Translations under genes and position numbers: made by a program
In this document: positions 22,955 through 32,842 of the stretch, one piece after another
Layout: each line of letters begins with the position of its first letter
Numbering within the stretch: position 1 is the first letter of the stretch
Source: Glebionis coronaria
Taxonomy: Eukaryota; Streptophyta; Magnoliopsida; Asterales; Asteraceae
Direction: 5' to 3'
Assembly (NCBI GenBank): GCA_025667525.1
Contig: CM046877.1
Location: forward strand, 293,566,364-293,630,363
DNA: 64,000 nucleotides
Notes under the pieces: model-generated
Seen by the model: only the letters and a program-made list of their open reading frames with translations
What the model was told of the DNA's origin: nothing
Databases searched by the model: none

Positions 22955-24949
22955 TTGTTCTATCACAATGTTCATTTAAGTTTGACTCGTATGGATTAGA
23001 TAACAGTTATCCAAATTTAGTCCCAAATTATAAATTCCTTTACATGACAGTTCTCATAAGATTTTGACAAGTGTGGATCGAACCCGAATCACCCATACTT
23101 AGTCACATGCTTTCTCTTGTAAATTCTATGGATTGAACCATAGCCATCCACACCAGTTTTTGTTAAACCTCAGTTGATTATCCGTCAGTGTTCTTTGTAT
23201 CAGTCAAGTTTAATACTCTCACGTGGATGTCGTTTCCATGTTGATTAAGTTTCATGTCTCCTTACGAGGATTATGTCTTCAGCAAAGTAATGATGTTTTC
23301 ATGCGAAGATACAGAAGAATTTTAGCAAAACTCTGTTTCATGATAAATCATGTATGGTCTTCATCAATCATGTCTTTATACTGAATATTGATAAAACTCC
23401 GTGTAATCATACTTTTCAGCCTCTATACAACCAGCATTAAGTCTACACAGAAATTATCAGCCTATCATGTTACTTGTTTCAGTTCAGTTTGCTAACCAGT
23501 TAAATCAAATTATCTTCCGTTGACCATGTTAGACGGTTGACACCAGTATCGGTCATATTAGCAAACCTTTAGTGGTACTACATGAACAGTATTCATCGTG
23601 TACTTCACGTACAGTATTTCAGGTGTACTCCATGTATCTTACTCCATATGTACCGTTAATAGATCCTTAATCATCTCAGGCATTTCCATTTGTGGATATA
23701 CAACAAGATGCCGACGCTGTTCGCGAGTTGAAGATTTTACCATATACTGATGATGCTAACACTTTGGAGACCTCACGAATGCTGATGTTGCGGATACTTT
23801 AGAGATTCCACAAGATGCTAATGCTGTTTATATTATGAAGACTCTTCAGAGCATGGACGAAAACTATAAATTTGAAATTTCTGACAAGACTATATTTCAA
23901 CCATCAGACGCTACCATTCCAGTCCATGCTTTAACTTCCTCAATTAGATGTCACACTTCTCACAACTATATTTTTAGAGTCAAAAGAGTGGGAACCAGAA
24001 CCAGCCGGCTACTCAGCAAAACAATTACATGAATCACGGTCATGATAATGACTGTCATAAATTGATAAAAAACGCAGTAGTGACAACCACCATGCTTATA
24101 ATTAATCAGTCAGCAACCATCGAACATCCGAAACGGACGTGACCAGAAATACAGAGGTTAGTATTCTAACCGGTCCGCCAACCCTAGCAGTTACCAGAAA
24201 TTCTCAACCTTATTCAAACTCGCCCATTAAAATATTGTCCAGACAACAGTCAAGACACAAGTCTCAAGTATCATTTCGTAAGACACATGTCACGACACCA
24301 GTCATAGTACACGTCATACGAATATCTTCTCAAAGTACGATTCAGATTCATAACACCAATATGCCTTCTAAACAAGGTCCTCGGAAATTCAGGGTACCCT
24401 CCAACAGGGTATACCCGTTCTGTTATGCCACGCATAAATCAGACCAATATAATTCAGTTATCACCACCGGAGTACTATTCAGGTTAGACACGCGGTGTTC
24501 ATTCTGTGAGGTTACAGATGAACACATTCAGTGAAAAGTCGGCATGTTTACTTCACGTATTCCTATGTCAACTTTATCTTAAATCAGGTAGTCACCTGCC
24601 TCTCAGCCAGAAAGGACTCAATAGTATTACCATATTTATTAAACTTTTATTTTTAGTTAACGATGAGATTCGTCTTACCAACCCTGAACATATTCATATT
24701 ACTCCTGCCAGAAAAATCAGTACAAATTGTTTCAACTTTACGAGCACGTGAATTATTATCTTTTAGCTGTGAAGACTTCTGATCACCATTCATGATGCGA
24801 ATTCTGAAATTCCTTGAATTCATGATCAGCAGATTATCCCAAAGTTTCCAGATGTAATTCCGGTAGGTTTTCCAGAAATTCTTTCCTGACCAAAAGACAG
24901 AATTTAACATCGAGCTTGTCTCAAAAATAGAACCTGTTTTTAAAACACT

Positions 24950-26190
24950 TTATTGCAGGGTTTCAGCTGAGTTAAAAGAGTTGTAGCAGTCGCTGCAAGA
25001 GTTACCGGAACGAGGCTTTAATCGCCCTAGCACACCCAGAAGGTGCACCGTGTTATGTTTCTCAGAAAGAAGGCCGGTAACATGAGATCATATATCGATC
25101 ATCGAAAAATTTACAAGATTGCCATTCATAATCGATGTCATCTCACGTATAGAAGGTTTACCTGACCTGCTACGACGTCTTAAACATTTTCTAGAACGAT
25201 TCACGATCATGCCACCAGCAGTGGTGAGAGAAAGAACATGCGATTTTCCTGACTGCTGTTGCACACATTATAGTCTCTCTAAAATTTTGACTTATACTTC
25301 TAAGCTCCCTAATATTCTAGCTATAGTATGAAATTTATGAAAAAAAATTCCCATGACTTCTTAGACAAAATCGTCAGTATATTCATTGATAGCATTCTGA
25401 TCTGCTAAATTCTAAGAGAAGTACAAGAGAATTATCTTCCCACAGTTGAACAGAATCTCCGATAGGAGAAAATTATATAAGCAGCTTCCCAGATGTGAGT
25501 TCTAGTTGAATGAGGTGGCATTTCTGAACCACCCTATTTTAGCAGAAAGAAATTTCAGAAATCCTACGAAGGTGAAGACTATCACCAGATGGTCAAGCCG
25601 ACGTTTGTGACTAATGTACGAAAATTTTCTAGAACTCAATTGACTGCTACCGCATAAATTGCTGACAATTCTCACGACTAGCTTTCCATGACTAAGCTTA
25701 CGCATAAAGGAGAGGACATACACTAAAATTTTGTATTCCATAGGATCCTACTCTAGGAGAGATCTAATTTACCAAGACTCAAAATTCTTTCACGACTATT
25801 CACCCAGATTTCACCAAAATGTACCATAATTCTAGAGAGAATATTTAATAGAAGCAATATAACACGTGGAGGCATCTATGTTGATATCTAAATGCCTTCC
25901 ATTCTAGCAGGTCTAAGATAGAAAGCCGTCATGCTACCGAGTTATTACTACCAGTAGAAATTCTGGACAGAAAGGAGACAAGATTCCATGAATATCGTTT
26001 TCAGTTTACCACAGAACTCAGAAAAAATTACGATACTATCAAAGTCATTGTCGACCATTTAAACCAGCCTACACGGTTTCTCTCATCCGAAGAGAATTCG
26101 CAGTAGCAGACCTGCAAGAAATTTAACAATAGATTGTACAATTTCAAGGTATTCCATCAACCTTCATATCAGATAAAAATTTCACGTTCG
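24950..26190 (+). pseudogene. pol: Remnant chromovirus pol
   Basis: Pieces of reverse transcriptase can be read across frames: a QELPERGF stretch near 24993, an IDHRKIYKIAIHNR stretch near 25100 and FLDKIVSIFIDSILI near 25355, where the second catalytic Asp is Ser. Integrase remains as VIVDHLNQPTRFL near 26040 and IPSTFISDK near 26150. The distance from RT to integrase is shorter than in an intact element, so RNase H and part of integrase are deleted or unreadable. Confidence 0.65.
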
Positions 26191-26660
26191 CGATCACGTA
26201 ACGTTCACATCCACTTTCACGTTTACGTTCACCTTCGTGGTTACGTCTCATGTTTATAATTATGATGTTGCTTCAGTCCATAATTTATGCTATCTCATGA
26301 TTTCAGTTCACGTTCGCGTTTGTGACAATGTTTCACGTTCAAGTTAGTGTTCCATCTCATGATACACGTTTCACGGTTGGTTACCAAATACGGTTACAGA
26401 AAGCTTGAGAAATCATACTCAAGTTTAGCATAGCTTTTCCATACCCAGGCAGACATTTCATGTCTTAGGTCGTATCGTTTGGCATTCCTTCCTCAGCCAG
26501 CATATGTTCATGGTATGTTCTAGTATCACGTTCACAGTATGATCACGTATCACATTCAAGATATACTTCATGCACAACGTTCACCATATAATCATGAACC
26601 ACGTTCACAATTACTCACGTAGCACGTTCACAATTGTTCACGTATTTCGTTCCAATATGT
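26191..26660 (+). repeat. Irregular TTCACGTT repeat region
   Basis: Many variants of CACGTTCAC, TTCACGTT and CACGTTCGCG occur from about 26187 to 26655. The spacing is irregular. It begins where readable integrase ends. Confidence 0.6.
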
Positions 26661-26741
26661 TTTCAGCAACTTTTCTCAGAGATATAAATGTATCTTTTAA
26701 GATATTTGTACGTACCATTTCATGTATCCTACATGCTATAG

Positions 26742-27109
26742 TGTTATTCCCATATCAATCCTAAACACAAGATTTAGAAGAGATATTTAGAGAGAGAAAG
26801 AGAAGAAAAGTAGAGAGAGAAACAAGAGAGATGGTGGAAGGTATTTTACTATTAGAGAGAGAAAGTAAATGTAACCAACACCCTCTTCCACACATGGAAG
26901 AGGGTATATATACCCTAGGCTTGTTGTGCCGTGGGCTTTGTGACTTGGGTCGGGCTTGGCTTACACTTGGGCTTACACCCCTAACTTAGATAATATTAGC
27001 TTAAAGTCCAAGCCCGGTTAACCCGACTAACCTATTACAATACAAGACCTTTAACGACTAAGATGACCTATTACACTATTGTTCGACTATATAAAGTGTA
27101 GGGCTAACA
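26742..27109 (-). repeat. LTR of a minus-strand Copia-like element
   Basis: This 368-base segment starts TGTTA and ends TAACA. Directly to the right is ATCTCCCCC, a polypurine tract on the minus strand. A GA-rich run is at 26790-26870. A perfect 10 bp hairpin at 26881-26904 runs into the palindrome AGGGTATATATACCCT at 26901-26916, likely its TATA box. I infer that it is a 3' LTR; no partner LTR is present. Confidence 0.65.
26881..26916 (-). promoter_or_regulatory. Hairpin abutting palindromic TATA box (Copia-like LTR)
   Basis: CCCTCTTCCA at 26881-26890 pairs perfectly with TGGAAGAGGG at 26895-26904 over a 4-base loop. TATATATA follows at once. The layout mimics the family I LTR. Confidence 0.5.
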
Positions 27110-27119
27110 ATCTCCCCCA
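27110..27119 (-). other. Polypurine tract of the minus-strand Copia-like element
   Basis: The minus strand reads GGGGGAGAT before the LTR start TGTTAGCCC, the arrangement typical of Copia elements. Confidence 0.6.
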
Positions 27120-28182
27120 ATGTATCGGTCATCTTAAAAAGCTTAAAAAGCATAAGATGATTGATGGAATACATTCTTGTAGAGGATATCTTCCTGCTTT
27201 GGTCTTGTATCTTGGTCATGATCTTTTTTGTAACGGCTTTGTTCCTTCATGCTTTTGTGATCTTTATCTTGAGCCTTTGTCATTTGACTTTGAGTGCTTG
27301 AGATCTTAAATCTATTCTTGATAGTGTTCATCTTGAGCTCTTGTGACAAGATGACCTATCACATTCTTACATTCTTAAGTATCTTGATTATCGCCATCTC
27401 TTGCTCTTGTGACTTCTGAATCGACATCGGTTACACAGCTACGCCACCTTCTTGATATGCAGCAACATATATAGACACGGATAAAATGGCTTTGAACATA
27501 TCATCCTAACTCGGTAGCGTTTTACCTCCGGTCGGTGAAGACCGTTTAGACGGTATTAGATACCGTACCTGTGATCGGGTAGATTCGATTAAGAATCTCC
27601 TTGACAGGGTTTCCCGGTGGTAGTAGCCAGTTCTCTTTACTCGACCGTCTCAAAGCAGACTGCGAACGTAAATAGTGAATCATAAGGATAAATTATCCGT
27701 CTGATTAGAGTCGACAATTCAGAATTCCTGGAACAAGTTTGATTAAATAAGAATCGCACCATTGTTGATTTCCAGTTTGTCACAAGCTTGATTCATAGAG
27801 ACTCTTGCGAGTCACCTACCGTAGTGCTGTTTGATGTTGACACCAGAAGGATTTCCATTCGTCATTATGAGCACTAAAGAGTGTCACTTTGAATGTTTTG
27901 GCAAGATCACACGGATTTTGCGAAGAAACCTGGAATCAAAATTGAATCAATTAAGAATCCAAACTTAGTTGCATTCCAGTTCTCACAAGTTTGATTCGTG
28001 TTGAATCGCACGAGTTACCTACCATGAGCTTGTTTGATGCTGGCTCAAGCAGGTTTTCCATCTTCATTGTGAATCGTATCACTCATATGTTCTGGCAATA
28101 TCACAAGGATAATGCGTAGGACTCGATTGTGTCCTAATGAGATAATAGATAGATCTCGTAGGACTCGATTGTGTCCTAAAAT
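27120..28182 (-). other. Internal remnant of the Copia-like element
   Basis: I recognise no RNase H or other domain here. A degenerate duplication of about 170 bases occurs (27750-27924 and 27951-28117, sharing GAATC, CACAAG, GAGT-ACCTACC and TTCTGGCAA-like words), followed by a 23-base exact direct repeat at 28115-28137 and 28157-28179. The region ends at the truncated family II element. Confidence 0.45.
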
Positions 28183-30138
28183 TTCAAAATAAGGTAAATC
28201 AAGCCGGCATCTAGAACTTTGATAACCTCTTGTTTGATGACGTCATGAATGCGAGGATTAACCCTTCTTTGGCTCTGGATTGCGGGTTTAAAGTCATCTT
28301 CCATGAGAATCTTGTGAGTACAAAAGTCCGGATCAATTCCGCGGATATCGGAAATTTTCCAAGCAATTGCCTTCTTATGATCTTTAAGCACGGCGATGAG
28401 GCGAGATTTTTCTTCTTCTTTTAAGTCCTTCGCGATGATGACGGGCGACTTTTTCTTTTCGTCAAGAAACACGTACTCGAGATGGGGTGGCAACTCCTTA
28501 AGTTCTAAATCCGGAGGATTTTTTATGGGAGGCGGATTCAAAGTCGGTGCATCGATAGCAATAGCCTTGGGAGATGGTGGAGAAATATGGTCTTCTTTAA
28601 GAAGGTTCTCAATGAGGCGAAGATCTTCATCCCAATCGGTCGGAGAATCGTCATGTTCTAAGTTCACATCTCCCATGGTGGCTTCCAAATCTTTCCAAAG
28701 GAAATCACTTTCTCCAAATAGAGATAGTGATGAATCAATAGAGGAAACGGTCTCAACATTGGGAAGAGAGGTAGGAATACTTTTACAAGCATCTTTGAAG
28801 TGTTCTTCACAAGCCTCATCAAGAACGTCAATACAATTAACACTCTCGTATGAATAAGGCTGTTTAGAAAGCTTTCCCATGTCGAAAACGATTTTATCGT
28901 CACCCACTCTCATGATAAGCTCACCCGCTTCAACATCGATGAGAGTGCGACCGGTCCTCAAGAATGGACGTCCAACGATCAATGGCACACGAGGGTCCAT
29001 GTCGTAGTCAACGACAACGAAATCGGCAGGAAAAGTGAATTTGTCGACTCCTACAAAGACGTCTTCGGCTATCCCCACTGGATAAGCAACCGTACGGTTA
29101 GCTAATTCCAAAGTCATTTTTGGTGGGGACTAGCTCAGGGAGAGATAATTGCTTCCAAACACTTAAAGGCATTAAGTTAATACTGGCACCTAGATCGGCT
29201 AGGGCCATGCAATTCTCTACTCCCGGGAAGTTGCAAGGGATCAAAAAATAACCCGGATCACCAAGCTTGGTTGGCAATTTCCTTAAGAGCACTGCAGAGC
29301 AATTCTCATTAAGTTGGGTGTTAGCAATATCAAGAAGCTTCTCCTTGTTGCTAAAAAGATCTTTGAACATTTTTGCGTATTTAGGCATGTGAACGAGAGC
29401 CTCAGCGAAGGAGATGTTGAAATTCAATTGTTTAAACATTTTGAGAAAGTTCGAAACCTGAATATCATCCTTGCTTTTGAGCTTCTCTTTTCTCAACCTT
29501 GATGGATAAGGTATATTGGAAGAAGAGGAAGTCTTTGGAATAGTAGGATCACTCACATCCTTGGGTGGAGGAGGGGTAGAAGTAATAGGTGGAGAAATTG
29601 GGGAAGTAGAAGGATGAGGAATAGGAGCAGGTGACTCGTTTTACTTAGTCACAATCACCAGTGGAGGTACAGGAAACTCGGGTTCCTTGGTACCTTTGCC
29701 ACTGCGAGTGGTGATTTCTTTCATCTCCCCTCTTGGATTCGCAACGGTGTTACTCGGAAGAGTACCCGAAGAAGAGGGTTGATTACCTTGGAAGAAACTA
29801 GCCATCATGTTCCTTAAGTCATTCGTTTGACTTGCCAAAGTGTTTCTCATATCAGCTCGAAGATCGTTCCCTTGTTTCACCATATCTGCTTTCAAGTTGA
29901 GCACTTCCCGCTGGAGATTGTCCACGATCACATCATTAGTCCTCATGTAGGTTCCAATATCTTGGTGTAATGCGGTGGGTTGGTTGGGAGGAGCATTGTA
30001 GGCGGGTGGTTTATAAGCATGTTGTTGGTAAACTTGGTTGTTTCTTTGATGTGGATATGGTTGTTTGTGAGGTGGTTGGTATGGTGCACGAGGTTGTTGT
30101 TGAGGAAGGCGATTGAGGTTTTGTTGTTGGTTTGGGTT
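28183..30138 (-). pseudogene. Family II copy 1: gag end, protease, start of RT (truncated)
   Basis: This continues the gag ORF at 38431-39565 across the Copia insertion. It carries the Pro/Gln-rich end of gag and a stop (TAA) at 29641-29643. Aspartic protease follows ([13 protein letters not shown]), then a frameshift in an A run near 29107, then [15 protein letters not shown] through VPLIVGRPFLRTG. The acidic linker and the first RT residues (KPAIQSQRRVNPRIHDVIKQEV) come last. Homology to copy 2 stops near 28183, so the RT palm, RNase H and integrase are absent. The A-run frameshift is identical in copy 2. Confidence 0.85.
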
Positions 30139-30143
30139 GTTAG
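30139..30143 (+). other. Target site duplication GTTAG, left
   Basis: GTTAG here and at 38426-38430 flanks the Copia. The uninterrupted family II copy has one GTTAG at the same place (about 47775). Confidence 0.9.
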
Positions 30144-30865
30144 TGTTGGAGTATGCTCGTGTCATAATAACTAATTATATGGCTAGACACATGTGAGCCT
30201 ATGAGGTCACACACATATACACAGAGGTACCACTTATATACCGTGTCTATTGTATTTACGGTATATACATAACCTATGTAAATCGTGATCGATATCGGGC
30301 TTCTCATAAAACCCATTTGAAGACCATATATGGCCGACAACAAAGGAGTCCAATATGTATTAATAAAAACGTTTTATTAATTCTAAAAGAATTGATTGTG
30401 TAACCTACGTAATTATGAAATGATTGATTTTGCAATCAATATAATAATTACTCATTGACAATCTTAAATGGAAACATTCTTTTTTTCCTCCTTTGTGAAG
30501 ATACACGGCAATGAAAAAAATGAGAGGTCATATGATGATTTTTTCTTAAAAAAATCATTTGCTTGTATCTAGTGTTGTAAAAGAAAGGTTTATGCAATAA
30601 GGGTTATTAGACTAGCATCTAATTGGTATACAAGGAAGTGTAGTGTGGATACATCATAGAGGTGATCTCCATTGATCACTTGGTTTCATAGGTGGTTCGT
30701 GTTCTTGGTGATAGTCATCATTCGATTCTACCGATCACGCTACAAAGGTATACTTTTATCTCCATTTTATTGATTAATCATATGACTCTATGGATCCGTC
30801 AATAGGTGCTTACTCCGCTGCGTTTTGATTATATTTAACATGTTATTAATTATTAAGCACCTATA
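30144..30865 (+). repeat. 5' LTR of the young Copia
   Basis: It starts TGTTGGAG and ends CACCTATA. A 5 bp duplication implies a TA rather than CA terminus, and both LTRs agree on this. Confidence 0.9.
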
Positions 30866-30866
30866 G

Positions 30867-30880
30867 TGGTATCACGAGCC
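30867..30880 (+). other. Primer binding site of the young Copia
   Basis: TGGTATCACGAGCC, one base after the LTR, is a slightly altered initiator-Met primer site (the usual form is TGGTATCAGAGC). Confidence 0.8.
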
Positions 30881-32842
30881 ATCATATGATGTCATATGAT
30901 TATCGGGTATGCGTAAAAATGGCTAAATATGAGTGTTTTTGAGGGATTTGTTAAACCAATATTAAAACAGCCCCTATGGCATTATTTTCGTGGCATTATA
31001 GACTTTTAGGAGGTCTTATGATCAGTTTTTAATGATCTCATAGTCACGGGTTACACATACTTAAATGGGTTTATTACGGGTACGTGTAAAATGACCTAAA
31101 ACGCGTTGTTTGGAACGATCCTTGAATCGGGTTTTAAACAGCCCTAATGGCCATGTTTTCTGTAAATATATGATAATTACAAGGTTTATAAAATGTGGTT
31201 TTAAGGTCCTAAGGTCATTGGTTACACGCACCAATCGGGGGTTTAATTAATTGTTGATTATTCTTTCGATTTCGTTGGCTAACAAGTGTTTGTTGTTGTT
31301 TAATTTTATTTCCATGGTAAATACATGCATGTTTGGCCATGGACATAGCCAACACCTTGTTATATTCATAATCTTATGGTATTATTATGTTTCTTATGCA
31401 AAGCCGATGAAAACCTAGACCAAATATGACATGTTGTGTGTTGATTTGCATTTAATTTCAGTTTTGGGGATTTGCCATTGTTTCGGCTTCATTAATATGT
31501 TTTTGATGTTGGTTATAGCCATTGTTTGGGCATTTTACAGTAGGTTAATGATAGGTTAAATGTTTTTAGTCATAAATCATTTGTAACCGATGCTTGGATG
31601 GGAATGGCTAAAGAATTAAAGACATATTGTGAAATTCGGAGCTGCTGAGTGACCTGAACTAAAATGTGATTCCCGGAGTTCTATAAGGAGATAGAAGCCC
31701 AAATTTGGTGTGCTAATTCACAACTCATAGGCCTTCAAAAGTCTCAACTGGAGCTCAGGCTAGGAAAGACTCCTTCTATGGGTTTTGGGCCCTAGAAGTC
31801 GACTGAAATATTTAGGCAGATTTGGGCCTCATGTTTATTTTTGGTTCTACTTGCTCTTGATGGTCTTGGAGCAAGTGGGAGCCCACTTTGTGGTTATGTT
31901 GACTTACCCTTAGTTGACTTCTTGGTCCTCGTGATGGCTCACGAGATAAAGAATAGGTTTTTCATCGGTTTGAGGCTTTGCATACTTGTGGTTGTGTGGT
32001 TGCTTGTTTGCTTGATATCTTGATATTACTTGCAAATGTTTTTATAAAAACTTGAAACCAATCACAAACCTTTTATAAAACTAAATCCTTGATTTAGTTT
32101 AAAGTTTAAATATGATTTAAAACTAAAATCTTGTTTTTCATAATAACTCTTAACGTGTTATGATGTTATTATTTTTTATTTTTTTTTTGTATTGTCTAAA
32201 TCTAATATTAAATCCATTTAGGTTTTATATTAGTATTTAACATGGACAACTTGACACACATAAATTAAAACAACATTAGACTTAAGTTAAAAATGTTTTT
32301 TTTAACTTGTGCTACGATGGATGAATGCATGCTTCCTCGTACACACTTTTGATTTGTAAATCAAACTTTTATACCCGTCTAAAATTTAAGTCATGCCGTC
32401 CAATCGTTTGAGATCACTTACAATTACTTTTTGCATCTTGTGAGACGGATGCAAATTGTAACCCAAGGTGATTATTATCTATGCGTGAGACCTAGACTTA
32501 TTCTCGCATGTTCTCAAATAGGATGACTTAATCGGTTAAGTGGTGAGACCTTGACCGAGGCAAGGATGGGACTAAACATGCCATGTTTGATATTTTGTGA
32601 ACTGTTCACTTATGTCATGAGTCCTATAAGGATCTAAGAATTGCACATGATTTGCAATTGATGAATGTCATCTACCTATTGAATCTATCATTGCTAGCAG
32701 ATCAACTGATGTGATGGTAGAACCTCAATGAGGATCTTAGCCTTTTTGGAAAATTAATTGTTTTTATATAAACTTGGGTAGTTAATTTTTAAAGGATTAA
32801 TTATTGAAAGTACTAAAACTTTGAACTTTGTTTATTTTGTAG
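30881..32842 (+). other. Long leader of the young Copia
   Basis: I see no convincing ORF in 2 kb. A degenerate tandem duplication lies at 30903-31050 and 31076-31228, sharing CGGGTA, CGTAAAA, AAACAGCCC-TATGGC and GGTTACAC words. The rest is AT-rich. Confidence 0.6.

Larger units (their letters stand above)
19894..26190 (+). mobile_element. Old, decayed Ty3/Gypsy chromovirus with 5' LTR
   Basis: A 2.6 kb 5' LTR and an initiator-Met primer site are followed by about 3.6 kb in which gag is not recognisable and pol survives only as fragments. The gag-sized stretch (22560-24950) has no ORF above about 130 codons. No 3' LTR follows. The decay is far stronger than in any other element here, so it is probably the oldest. 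Confidence 0.7.

Noticed and set aside
24139..24534. 131-codon plus-strand ORF in the decayed chromovirus
   Set aside because: It shows no gag or pol motifs and lies in a region with stops in the expected frames. It is most likely a chance ORF.
31841..32023. Hydrophobic 60-codon ORF in the young Copia leader
   Set aside because: It is short, lacks a recognisable family and lies in a long untranslated leader. I do not see support for a gene.
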